Under the pieces are notes generated by a model. That model made no database searches, had not been told where the DNA came from, and worked only from the letters and a program-made list of their open reading frames with translations. The translations under genes were made by a program, and so were the position numbers. A stretch of DNA of 16,321 nucleotides from NCBI GenBank assembly GCA_937927905.1, contig CALFWP010000062.1, positions 1 to 16,321 of the forward strand. The letters run 5' to 3'. Source of the stretch: an uncultured Neomegalonema sp. (lineage in GTDB: Bacteria > Pseudomonadota > Alphaproteobacteria > Rhodobacterales > Rhodobacteraceae). This document shows positions 1-7,938 of this stretch, in pieces. Position 1 is the stretch's first letter, and every line of letters starts with the position of its first letter.

Positions 1-710
1 GGAAGTTCGGGCAAGCTGCGGATAACCTCAATCATACGCTGAACCGTCGAGTCTACCCAGCCGCCGAAATATCCGGCCATGCCGCCCAGCGTCATGCCGA
101 TGACGAGTGAGATCGCAATCCCGATCAAACCGACAGTGAGCGATAAGCGTGCTCCGTAAACCAGCCGCGAAAACACATCACGGCCCAACCGGTCCGCGCC
201 GAGCAAAAAGAACGAACCGTTTTCCGGCGGGCAAACAAAATGAAAGCTGCCCTTTACGAGACCCCAGAATTGATAACTTTCACCCGAGCAGAAAAATCTC
301 AGCTTTTGCGGCGTATTCCTGTCCTCAACATAATTCCAGCGGAAGTTTTCAAGGTCGGGAACCGCTTTCGTAGGGTATACAAATGGCCCGAGATATTGCC
401 CGTCATGATAAAGATGAATGCTCTGCGGCGGGGCATAGAGGTGATTGGCGTCGCGCGTGTTGGCGTCATAAGGCGCTATGATTTCAACAAACGGAACGCA
501 CATGTATAGAAACAGCAGAAACGCCGCAGAAATCACCGCCAGTTTATGTTTGAAAAAACGCTTACGGATCAGTTTTCCGGTCGGCATGTCCAGGTCAGGG
601 CGCGCACCGCCGGTATCTACCTCTGCGGCGGGATCATAGGTCGTCTGATCAATATAGCGTTCATTCGGATTGACGGCCGAAGGTTGGTGTATGTGTTGGG
701 AATTGGCCAT
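1..710 (-). CDS. ABC transporter permease, OppC/DppC type (partial, C-terminus beyond the left edge)
   Basis: This is one of the two inner-membrane permease subunits of a peptide/oligosaccharide-type ABC importer. The visible 236 residues show a cytoplasmic N-tail (1-56), a first membrane helix (about 57-80), then an unusually long periplasmic segment (about 81-168) with two cysteines (141 and 160). The OppC-family block follows, with GADRLGRDVFSR near 171-182, YGARLSLTVGLIG and a GGMAGYFGGWVD segment. The long loop after helix 1 is typical of a permease clade paired with large (600+ aa) binding proteins, from family memory. The ATG at 710 abuts the TAA of the OppB-like permease directly (TAA|ATG), so the pair is probably translationally coupled. 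An in-frame stop lies immediately upstream, which fixes this start as the earliest possible. The EAA loop lies outside the window. The family call is firm; the substrate is unknown. Confidence 0.93.
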   Translation of the reverse strand, partial: MANSQHIHQPSAVNPNERYIDQTTYDPAAEVDTGGARPDLDMPTGKLIRKRFFKHKLAVISAAFLLFLYMCVPFVEIIAPYDANTRDANHLYAPPQSIHLYHDGQYLGPFVYPTKAVPDLENFRWNYVEDRNTPQKLRFFCSGESYQFWGLVKGSFHFVCPPENGSFFLLGADRLGRDVFSRLVYGARLSLTVGLIGIAISLVIGMTLGGMAGYFGGWVDSTVQRMIEVIRSLPEL

Positions 711-1727
711 TTACCGCCCTCCGAACCTGATACGTGGATCAAGGATCGCCAGAAGAATATCGGATACCAGCATGCCAACCAGTGTTAATGCCGATACGAA
801 TAGAAGGATGAACGCTGCAAGATACTGGTCCTGGGTTTGTAACGCGGTCAGCAAAGCGGGACCGAGTGTCGGCAGGCTGAGCACCACGGAAACAAGTACC
901 GAGCCACTGACCAGCGAAGGCAGAAGATTCCCGATATCGGCAACAAACGGGTTCAACGCTGCCCGAAGCGGGTATTTTACAACGCGCCGCGTTGCGGACA
1001 ATCCCTTGGCTTTTGCGGTCACGACATAAGGTTTACCCAATTCATCCAACAGGTTCGCCCGCAAACGCCTGATCATGGCTGCTGTGCCAGCTGTTCCGAT
1101 CACGATCGTCGGTACAATCAGATGGGCAAGAATGGATTTGATTTTCGCCCAGCTCAGCGGCTCACCTTCAAAGGACGGGTCCATCAGGCCACCGACAGGC
1201 AAATCAAGATAAATCTGGCCATAATAAAGCAGGATCAGCGCGAGCAGAAAGTTCGGTGTCGCAAGCCCGATATAGCCGATTATGGCAATAAAATAGTCGA
1301 GCCAGCTGCCCGCCTTGACCGCGGCAACGGCACCCAGCGGCAGCGAAACGATGTAAATGAACAAAAGGGCCGCAAGGTTTACAAGACAAGTCAGCCACAG
1401 CGCCTCGCCCAGTACATCTTTGACCGGTTGATCAAATTCAAATGACCAGCCGAGATCACCTTGGAGCAGGCCGTTATATCCGTCCGGCCCCGGAGCCGCG
1501 CCAAGCCAGATAAAGTATTGTTTCCAAAGCGGCTGATCGAGGGAGTATTGCTTTCGCAGAAATTCCGCTTTCTCGATGCTTGCCGCCTCACCCTGCGCGC
1601 GCAATTCCGCAATCTGGTTTGACAAATAATCCCCGGGCGGAAGGTTTATAATCCAGAAGACGAGCGCTGATACAATCATCAGCGTCACGAGCATTGTCAG
1701 AAATCGTTGTCCGAGGTAACGGATCAT
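711..1727 (-). CDS. ABC transporter permease, OppB/DppB type
   Basis: This 338-aa inner-membrane permease is the partner of the OppC-like subunit that follows it. Helix 1 (about 9-30) is followed by PPGDY (30-34) and a periplasmic segment ending in QGDLGWSFEF. Further helices lie near 105-132, 142-168, 200-220, 260-285 and 308-330. The cytoplasmic EAA-type coupling loop that docks on the ATPase is visible as LGKPYVVTAKAKGL followed by KYPLRAALNP, around residues 230-260. The C-terminus LAILDPRIRF is typical of the family. Length matches DppB/OppB homologues (about 310-340 aa). The PPGDY signature recalls a clade linked in rhizobia to large binding proteins, some of them sugar-binding (AgpA-like), but this is from memory only. 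The start ATG has only a weak GGGA upstream. The gene ends flush against the next permease. Confidence 0.95.
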   Translation of the reverse strand: MIRYLGQRFLTMLVTLMIVSALVFWIINLPPGDYLSNQIAELRAQGEAASIEKAEFLRKQYSLDQPLWKQYFIWLGAAPGPDGYNGLLQGDLGWSFEFDQPVKDVLGEALWLTCLVNLAALLFIYIVSLPLGAVAAVKAGSWLDYFIAIIGYIGLATPNFLLALILLYYGQIYLDLPVGGLMDPSFEGEPLSWAKIKSILAHLIVPTIVIGTAGTAAMIRRLRANLLDELGKPYVVTAKAKGLSATRRVVKYPLRAALNPFVADIGNLLPSLVSGSVLVSVVLSLPTLGPALLTALQTQDQYLAAFILLFVSALTLVGMLVSDILLAILDPRIRFGGR

Positions 1728-1783
1728 AGAGGCGTCCCGTTTATGTTTGTCATGTGATCCGCGTGTTTGGTCATTTAACCGGA

Positions 1784-3706
1784 TTATTGCAGGGCAGCGG
1801 TTTTTTCAGGGTCATCGAACCAGAATTCATCCATACGATGTACACCGAAATCTGCACCCGGATCCCAGGTAAACAGGCCTTTGGCCGGTACATTCCGCAA
1901 TTTATTACTGACGACAACCGGTTGTGGTGCGCGGCTGATCACACCGATGATGTATTGTTGTTCAGCATGAATCGTGAGCATCTTTTGCCAGATATCGGCG
2001 CGTGTAACCGGCTCTCCGTCCGCCATTTGACCATCCTGCCAGGCAAGATAGAGATCGAGAAGTTGTTTGGCCTCATCTATATCCGGTTCGGAACCCGATT
2101 GACCCATGGTCTGAAAATGCTGACCCCATTTCGGCCAGGTCATTGTATCCTGAACCGTTGGTGCCAGGGCCATTGGTGAGGTTGCAGCAGATGGTACACC
2201 GTTATCCCAGCCTTTTCCGACTGTCATCATCGTCAGGCCGGAATAGGCACGCTGCCGGAGAATGTTACGGTCTGACGGACGGGCAATCAGTTTTATACCG
2301 ATCTCACGCCATGTCTCGCCGATAAGTTGCAAGGCATCGATTTCTTCGCTGCGTTCACCCGCAGTCTCGACGATGATTTCCATAGGGCGGCCATCGGGTA
2401 ATAGACGTATACCGTCACCGCGCCGCCCCGTCAGTCCAATTTGATCCAGCAGATCATTCGCGCTGACAGGGTTAAATGTTGTATAGGATGCGGAGTTTGT
2501 GCTGTCATAGAACGGGCTGTCCTTAAGAACGCCATTCCCTGTCTGATCACCCAAGCCGAAATAAAGCGTGCGGTTGATAATTTTGCGGTCGATACCAAGT
2601 GACAATGCACGGCGGAATCTTACATCCCGCAGGACATCGCGCCAGACGTCATCGAAATAATTCAAATTCGGGTAAAGCGCGATATGGGAGGCGGCACCGG
2701 TCGGCCATAAACGCGCCGTGTAACCGTTGCGCGCTTCGCCCTGCTTTAAAATCGGAATGCTTGGAAAGCCCAATCCCTTTGCCAACAGGTCAACCTCTCC
2801 GGCGGAGACTTTGGCAGGGAACAGGCTGGCGGCGGCAACAGTCATTTCAATCGTGTCGATATAGGGCAGCTGCTGTCCCTTTTTATCGAAGCGGTGAAAG
2901 AACGGGTTGCGCTGCATTATATAGCGCTGAGCTTTTTTACCTGTCGCGTTCACCCAGGGCTGTAGAGTTGGCAAGTCCTTGTTATCGTTTTTATACATAT
3001 TATCGAATTTATTGTGCAATTGCGCCCAGTTGCGCGCACCTTTTTCTTCGATCAGGTATTGCAGCTTTTCGATCGGCGTATAAGCAATATGGAATTGCTT
3101 CATGTAATGCGCGGGCCGGTAAATAAACGGTGGCCGCGCCGCCGCAAGTAGTGTCAGGAACTGAGGATTGGGATAGGCCCATGAAAACCGTATTGTAGTC
3201 TCATCAATAATATCGATCTGCGGTAACTCATCATGGGCGCGCATATAACTGGGTGGTCCTGCCGGCGACAACTCTTCGTTATTTGCAACATCTTCCCACC
3301 AGTAACGGAAATCCTCTGTGGTAAAGGGATGGCCATCAGACCATTTATGACCCTTCCGCAGATGGAAAGTGAAAACACGGTCATCCTCAACATCATAACT
3401 TTCAAGGATATCCGCCTGCAGTTCGTAATCGGCGTTGAACCCGACGAGCCGCGCATAACCCCAGACCACCATATAGCGGATATTCTTACTCTTTGAGATC
3501 AATGTACGGATTTTGCCGCCATGGTTGCCGGTTTCCCGCCCCCGGGCCTTAAGGTCAACGATTAAAGGCTCTTCTGGCGCCCGCTCAATCACAGAGGGAA
3601 GCTCTCCAGCTGTCACCTTTGCCGCCAGAGACGGCGTTTCAGCGGGGCTGAACGCAAAAGCCGGAACCGACATCAGTAAAGCTGCAAGAGGCAGTAATTT
3701 CAACAT
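1784..3706 (-). CDS. periplasmic solute-binding protein, SBP_bac_5 (DppA/OppA) family
   Basis: This 640-aa protein captures the substrate in the periplasm for the ABC importer encoded around it. The N-terminus is a Sec signal peptide (MLKLLPLAALLMSVPAFA, likely cleaved before FSPAE). There is no lipobox cysteine, so the mature protein should be soluble. The family's diagnostic N-lobe block is visible: adjoining FTFHLRKGHKWSDG and HPFTTEDFRYWWEDV near residues 120-150. It is clearly longer than E. coli DppA (about 535 aa) and falls in the size class of YejA- or AgpA-like proteins. The ligand cannot be read from sequence: peptides, opine-like compounds and oligosaccharides are all bound by this family. 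The glycan operon context favours a saccharide or glycoconjugate, which is inference. The start has an AAAGGA ribosome site that overlaps the stop codon of the ATPase gene, 12 bases upstream. Confidence 0.94.
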   Translation of the reverse strand: MLKLLPLAALLMSVPAFAFSPAETPSLAAKVTAGELPSVIERAPEEPLIVDLKARGRETGNHGGKIRTLISKSKNIRYMVVWGYARLVGFNADYELQADILESYDVEDDRVFTFHLRKGHKWSDGHPFTTEDFRYWWEDVANNEELSPAGPPSYMRAHDELPQIDIIDETTIRFSWAYPNPQFLTLLAAARPPFIYRPAHYMKQFHIAYTPIEKLQYLIEEKGARNWAQLHNKFDNMYKNDNKDLPTLQPWVNATGKKAQRYIMQRNPFFHRFDKKGQQLPYIDTIEMTVAAASLFPAKVSAGEVDLLAKGLGFPSIPILKQGEARNGYTARLWPTGAASHIALYPNLNYFDDVWRDVLRDVRFRRALSLGIDRKIINRTLYFGLGDQTGNGVLKDSPFYDSTNSASYTTFNPVSANDLLDQIGLTGRRGDGIRLLPDGRPMEIIVETAGERSEEIDALQLIGETWREIGIKLIARPSDRNILRQRAYSGLTMMTVGKGWDNGVPSAATSPMALAPTVQDTMTWPKWGQHFQTMGQSGSEPDIDEAKQLLDLYLAWQDGQMADGEPVTRADIWQKMLTIHAEQQYIIGVISRAPQPVVVSNKLRNVPAKGLFTWDPGADFGVHRMDEFWFDDPEKTAALQ

Positions 3707-3718
3707 CTGGTCGTTCCT

Positions 3719-5509
3719 TTACGCCGTCATGCGCACAAAATGAGATGAACCTAATTCCCGCAATGGGGCCGGATCCGCGCGATCATACCGGTATGGTTCC
3801 GGCCATTTCTCGGGCTGCGCACCTGCGGCCAGAGAAATCGCATTCAGATCGAGTTTATGATCGGGGTGAGGGTCCGGCGCGGCTGCCATCAATGCTTTGG
3901 TGTAAGGGTGCGCGGGGTTTTCGAATAGCACCCGCGCGGGGGCCTGTTCCACGATTGCCCCGCGGCACATGACGGCAATCTCATCAGCCAAACGCGAGAC
4001 GACGGCAAGATCGTGGCTGATAAACAGGTAGCTTAGGTTCAGTTCTTCCCTCAATTCATTCAGCAATTCGAGAACCTGCGCCTGTACCGACACATCAAGG
4101 GCGGAGGTTGGTTCGTCGCAGATCAGAAGTTTGGGTTGTAACATCAGGGCACGTGCAACAGAAATCCGTTGCCGCTGTCCACCTGAAAATGCATGGGGGA
4201 ACCGTCCAAGATGACCCGGGTTTAACCCCACACGTTCCAGCATGGCCGCACATCGTAAACGCCTGTCCTTGGCGTCGCAGACATTATGTATAATCAGAGG
4301 TTCGGACAGAATGTCCTGTATCGTCATGCGTGGGCTGAGCGAGGCATAAGGGTCCTGAAAGACCACCTGAACCTCACGGCGGAATTTTGTGAGCGCGGCC
4401 CCGGATAGCTTCGGTACATCCATCCTATTGCTACCGGTATCGCTTTGATAGGTCAGTGTTGCACCGCTGTCGGGTTTGATGGCGTTGAGGATAACATTTG
4501 CAAGTGTCGATTTGCCCGATCCACTCTCTCCGACCAGGGCAACGGTTTTGCCCCTCGGAATGGAGATGTTGATATCGCGCAAGGCTGGAATTTTTGCTGC
4601 GCCGACGCCGAATAACCCCCGCCCCCGTGACACAAATGTCTTACGGATATTCTTTGCTTCGATAATCAGATCATCGGATGGTTCCGGATCGTGCGCGGCC
4701 ACAACGTCAACTTCCGGTGCGGCATCAATCAGGCGTTTCAGATAGGGGTGACGAGGATCAGTCAGCAGGTCACGTGCGCTTCCGGCCTCCATCACACGGC
4801 CTTTACGCATGACTGTGATATGATCTGCGATGTTTGAGACAACACCAAGGTCATGAGTAATCAGCAACACAGCCATACCAGTCTGTTCCTGGCGCTTTTG
4901 GATCAGATCCAGAATAAGCGCCTGTGTGGTGACATCCAGCGCCGTCGTCGGTTCGTCCGCGATCAGAATGGCAGGTTCGCAAATCGTCGCCATCGCAATC
5001 ATGGCGCGTTGGCGCATGCCGCCGGACATTTCGAAAGGATAGGATTCGAATGCTCTCAAGGGGTCCGGAAAGCCGACCTTCTCAAATGTATCGAGACATA
5101 TTTCCTTTGCATTCCGCTCGTTTTTTTCCCCGTGTAGTACAATGCTCTCTTTGACCTGGGCACCTATGGTATGAAACGGGGACAGGGAACTCATAGGTTC
5201 CTGGAAAATCATGCCGATCCTGCGCCCGCGCAGCGATCGCAACCGCCGATCGGATACTTTGACAAGATCTTCAATTGCGCCCGAACTGTTCCGATAGTTG
5301 ATCTGTCCGCGTGTGATGCGGGCTTTGGGTGGCAGTAATCCCATCAGCGCACGGCCTGATATCGTCTTACCGGACCCCGATTCTCCAACCAGCGCAAGTG
5401 TCTTGCCCTTGTGAAGTGAAAGTGAAATGCCGCAAACAACTTCGTTTGCTGAAGAACCACTTCCGAAACTGATCCCAAGGTCGGAAATACTGAGTGCTGG
5501 TGTATCCAT
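3719..5509 (-). CDS. fused double-domain ABC transporter ATPase (OppDF/YejF/GsiA-like)
   Basis: This 596-aa cytoplasmic subunit powers the importer and carries both nucleotide-binding domains in one chain, equivalent to OppD plus OppF. Domain 1 (about 5-265) has Walker A GESGSGKT (42-49), a Q-loop QEP (103), signature SGGMRQ (162-167), Walker B ILIADEP (181-187) and switch His219. Domain 2 (about 283-545) has GESGSGKST (327-335), QDP (385), SGGQRQ (442-447), LLICDEP (461-467) and His499. Both domains end in the HPY(L/T)K...AAP motif typical of oligopeptide/dipeptide ATPases. All catalytic residues are present in both halves, so both sites look active. The start lies 19 bases after the deacetylase stop, and no convincing Shine-Dalgarno site is visible before it. 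The N-terminus (ALSISDLGISF) aligns with the usual domain start, so the ATG is credible. Confidence 0.96.
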   Translation of the reverse strand: MDTPALSISDLGISFGSGSSANEVVCGISLSLHKGKTLALVGESGSGKTISGRALMGLLPPKARITRGQINYRNSSGAIEDLVKVSDRRLRSLRGRRIGMIFQEPMSSLSPFHTIGAQVKESIVLHGEKNERNAKEICLDTFEKVGFPDPLRAFESYPFEMSGGMRQRAMIAMATICEPAILIADEPTTALDVTTQALILDLIQKRQEQTGMAVLLITHDLGVVSNIADHITVMRKGRVMEAGSARDLLTDPRHPYLKRLIDAAPEVDVVAAHDPEPSDDLIIEAKNIRKTFVSRGRGLFGVGAAKIPALRDINISIPRGKTVALVGESGSGKSTLANVILNAIKPDSGATLTYQSDTGSNRMDVPKLSGAALTKFRREVQVVFQDPYASLSPRMTIQDILSEPLIIHNVCDAKDRRLRCAAMLERVGLNPGHLGRFPHAFSGGQRQRISVARALMLQPKLLICDEPTSALDVSVQAQVLELLNELREELNLSYLFISHDLAVVSRLADEIAVMCRGAIVEQAPARVLFENPAHPYTKALMAAAPDPHPDHKLDLNAISLAAGAQPEKWPEPYRYDRADPAPLRELGSSHFVRMTA

Positions 5510-5528
5510 TCAAAAACGTTAGCGCTGT

Positions 5529-6245
5529 TTATTTCGGTACGCGAGTCAGTAAATCGCCTGCCGAGATCCAGTTTGCCCCTTTCCGGGTTAGAAGTGTGAT
5601 CAATCTTGTACATGATGACCATATTGCTTCGTCATGTACAAGGTGGTGTGTCATTAAACCTATAGGAGCCTTTGATTTCAGTAAGTCTATAATTTTATTT
5701 ATGAATACTTGATCTGAAATCACAGATCTGGTGCTCCTCCAGTCAATCGGATCAAGATGCGCGTCAAAGCGGATTATGCTGTCTTGCGTAATAATGTCAC
5801 GCTGACCAAAAATTGAAACGCCCGTGTATCCGCACGCATAAAGGGGCAGATCTGTCGTCATTCTGTTCCAGGGTGGAATAAATAACGGCAATGCCTGTTC
5901 GTTGAATGCTTCATCAATGATTGTTTTGCCGCGCTTGAGTTCATTAGCCATAGCAATTGAAGGACGATGATTCCTGAATTCCGCTTTTTTCTCGGATGCA
6001 GGCGCATGATTGGTATGGGTCCAGCCGTGAACAGCAATTGTTACATTTCGTCCTTTGACTGCCGGTGGCAGGCTTGGTGATAACCGGCCAGGTATCACTG
6101 CAAGCGTAATCGGAGCACCTGCGCTTTCCGCCAGTTTGAGCAGCTGTTCAAGCTGCGGTGTACCGGCTACGGCATCATCGTCGCGCCACCAGACCGTGGG
6201 CTTGTGCTGCTCTAGCGCAGCTTCCAATGCGGCCCAGTCGCTCAT
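5529..6245 (-). CDS. polysaccharide deacetylase-like (NodB/CE4 fold) protein, cytoplasmic
   Basis: This 238-aa protein has the motif layout of the NodB/CE4 carbohydrate deacetylase superfamily. It shows an acidic motif WWRDDDA (19-25), a metal-binding HGWTH (73-77) followed by NHAP, an FIPPWN segment (122-127) matching the R-x-P-[YW] region, and a C-terminal THHLVHDE (199-206) resembling the late catalytic-His motif. Such enzymes remove acetyl groups from N-acetylated sugars using a D-H-H-bound metal. No signal peptide is visible, unlike peptidoglycan or chitin deacetylases that act outside the cell, so it probably acts on a cytoplasmic glycan or lipid-linked intermediate. Its ATG overlaps the stop of the preceding GT28-like gene (ATGA). 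Base composition is AT-richer near the 3' end, but the frame stays intact. Superfamily assignment is good; the substrate is unknown, and a related hydrolase activity is possible. Confidence 0.82.
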   Translation of the reverse strand: MSDWAALEAALEQHKPTVWWRDDDAVAGTPQLEQLLKLAESAGAPITLAVIPGRLSPSLPPAVKGRNVTIAVHGWTHTNHAPASEKKAEFRNHRPSIAMANELKRGKTIIDEAFNEQALPLFIPPWNRMTTDLPLYACGYTGVSIFGQRDIITQDSIIRFDAHLDPIDWRSTRSVISDQVFINKIIDLLKSKAPIGLMTHHLVHDEAIWSSCTRLITLLTRKGANWISAGDLLTRVPK

Positions 6246-7366
6246 GCTGTCCGGCTCAGGATTGTTTCAGCCATAGCGACCGTATTTTCAACGCCCTTTA
6301 ATGACACTGACGTATAGTCCGGCATCATCGTGTCTGATATTTTGTCTGCCTCTTTTAACAACGCTTCCGCAGATAAGTCCTTTTCGCGGATGAGACCGCA
6401 CCCGAAGCGCTTTGAAAAGGCCCGGGCACGTGTGAGCTGTTCCGTTTCGCCATCGCCCTCAAAGGGCACAAAAAGACTGCGTACTCCGGATTGAGTCACA
6501 TCCATGGCGGTGTTGTATCCGCATTGCAAAATTGCAAGGCGCGCATTGGTCAGTAATTCCGTAAAATCCGGACGGACCGGTTCGATAATTGCTTTACTGC
6601 CCCTGGCTTTAAGCCATGCAATACGTTCTGCACGATCATGCCCGCCGATTAGAAGGCGCCAGGTTTCATCGGCAGCATCCGCCGCCGCTTCGAACAGACG
6701 GTCCCCGACACTTCCGCCGCCTGCGGCAACTATGATTTCACCTTTCCCGGCTGATACAGCGGATGCGGGATTACAGGACTGTTCGTTCGATGGTGTTTCA
6801 GTCACATACCCAGTGTAATGGACGTTTTTCATCAGGTCCGGCGGTAAATCCCAACTGTCCTGCATGGGAACCAGAGCGGGATCACCATGCAAAAACGCCC
6901 CGTCGTAAAGTCTTGCAAACCGGTCTTCGGCCTCTGAAACACGGTCCGGTTTACGCGGATACTGCAGAATATCCCTGACCGAGCTGTAGACCAGTGTATC
7001 GGGAACCGCAGCAACCGCCGCTTCGAATTCCGTCGCCAGTTTTCGACGGCCAAAGGGAAAAAGTTCAGTGATCAGCATATCGGGGGCAAAGCCGGTCAGT
7101 GCCTCGCCGATTTCGATAATCCGCTGTCCCAGAAATCCGGATGTTGCCTGTCCATCCGGTCTGTAAAGCGTGGTAAATCCGGCGTCGGAGCGCAGCGGGC
7201 TGAGCTGTATCAGGTCCGCGTGATGCGGCGCGGCATTCGGTGCCGGAAACCCGCCGCTTATGACAATAGCTTCATGCCCTGCCTGGACAAAGCCGTCCGC
7301 CAGCAGTGAGGCCCGTTTCAAATGACCTGTTCCGAGCAAATGCGTGACGAGCAGCGCGACCCTCAC
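6242..7366 (-). CDS. glycosyltransferase, GT28/MurG-like fold
   Basis: This 374-aa protein appears to have the two-domain GT-B fold. The N-terminal acceptor domain opens with a glycine-rich LLGTGHLKRA (10-19), comparable to the GxGH motif of MurG-type enzymes. The C-terminal donor domain has a glycine loop, AAGGGSVGD, near residues 214-222 and a nucleotide-sugar region ILQCGYNTAMD followed by LFVPFEGDGETEQ. It shares the GH-[LI]-[KR]-R and GYNT signatures with the first gene of the operon, so the two look like distant paralogues. It probably adds a sugar from a nucleotide donor to a lipid or saccharide acceptor on the cytoplasmic face. It is joined by ATGA overlaps to the phosphatase upstream and the deacetylase downstream, which implies coordinated translation. 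Donor and acceptor cannot be deduced. Confidence 0.85.
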   Translation of the reverse strand: MRVALLVTHLLGTGHLKRASLLADGFVQAGHEAIVISGGFPAPNAAPHHADLIQLSPLRSDAGFTTLYRPDGQATSGFLGQRIIEIGEALTGFAPDMLITELFPFGRRKLATEFEAAVAAVPDTLVYSSVRDILQYPRKPDRVSEAEDRFARLYDGAFLHGDPALVPMQDSWDLPPDLMKNVHYTGYVTETPSNEQSCNPASAVSAGKGEIIVAAGGGSVGDRLFEAAADAADETWRLLIGGHDRAERIAWLKARGSKAIIEPVRPDFTELLTNARLAILQCGYNTAMDVTQSGVRSLFVPFEGDGETEQLTRARAFSKRFGCGLIREKDLSAEALLKEADKISDTMMPDYTSVSLKGVENTVAMAETILSRTA

Positions 7367-7938
7367 CGGGGCACCAGCCTTACCGGTTCTGCATCCGCGT
7401 ATAATTCCGTACCTTCAATTGACACACCGTAAATGCGGTCGCGTTTGATTTGAAACGGTGGCGGCCCTTTGAATTCCCAGTGATGGGCCTTTGCAAGTAT
7501 TACACGCATAACAACCATATGGCAGACAATCAGTGTGTTCCGACGCAAGTTGCGGATAACCGGTGCAACTCTGTTCCAGACCTCTTGCGGAGTTTCACCC
7601 CGAGGTGGCCGGAATGTCCATCCCCATTCCTCCACATTTTTGAAACCGCTTTCAGGGTCGGCCAAAAGCGTCCTGCCCGCCTGTCCTTCCCACTCCCCGA
7701 AATTCATTTCCGTCAGGCCTCCATTGGTCCTGGGTGTAATGCCCGTAAGACATTCCACTGTCGAGACCGCACGGGATAAAGGGCTGGCCAGGATATCTGC
7801 ACCCTGCCATGACTCGGGCAGGGATAAGGTGCCCAGGCGTTCCGCTTCTGTGGCATCCAGAGGACGATCCGTGCGCCCTTGCAGCAATCCGGCATTGTTC
7901 CAGTCCGTGCGCCCGTGGCGGAGCAATCCGACTTTCAT
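7363..7938 (-). CDS. histidine phosphatase family protein (phosphoglycerate mutase-like)
   Basis: This 191-aa cytoplasmic enzyme belongs to the histidine phosphatase superfamily (branch 1). The phospho-acceptor motif LLRHGRTDWN (5-14) has Arg7 and His8. The second arginine is in SPLSRAVST (Arg56), the acid/base glutamate in LTEMNFGEWEG (Glu77), and the second catalytic histidine is His140 in VCHMVVMR. All four catalytic positions are therefore present. Related enzymes dephosphorylate sugar phosphates, phosphoglycerate or nucleotide precursors such as alpha-ribazole phosphate. Here it lies inside a run of glycosyltransferases, with ATGA overlaps on both sides. This suggests it dephosphorylates a sugar phosphate or a lipid-linked glycan intermediate, which is inference. 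The length is normal for CobC/GpmB-like members. No cobalamin genes are nearby, so a CobC role is not supported. Confidence 0.92.
   Translation of the reverse strand: MKVGLLRHGRTDWNNAGLLQGRTDRPLDATEAERLGTLSLPESWQGADILASPLSRAVSTVECLTGITPRTNGGLTEMNFGEWEGQAGRTLLADPESGFKNVEEWGWTFRPPRGETPQEVWNRVAPVIRNLRRNTLIVCHMVVMRVILAKAHHWEFKGPPPFQIKRDRIYGVSIEGTELYADAEPVRLVPR

Noticed and set aside
1754..3743. Several plus-strand frames of 60-175 codons opposite the binding-protein gene
   Set aside because: Low-complexity translations on the wrong strand of a clear SBP gene; none shows a recognisable motif.
1..5509. Naming the importer yejABEF (microcin C uptake)
   Set aside because: The fused ATPase and large binding protein fit that layout, but the permease signatures look closer to another clade and ligand identity cannot be read from sequence, so no gene symbols were given.
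7363..7938. CobC (alpha-ribazole phosphatase) assignment
   Set aside because: Only the general superfamily motifs are present and no cobalamin genes are nearby; the context is glycan synthesis.
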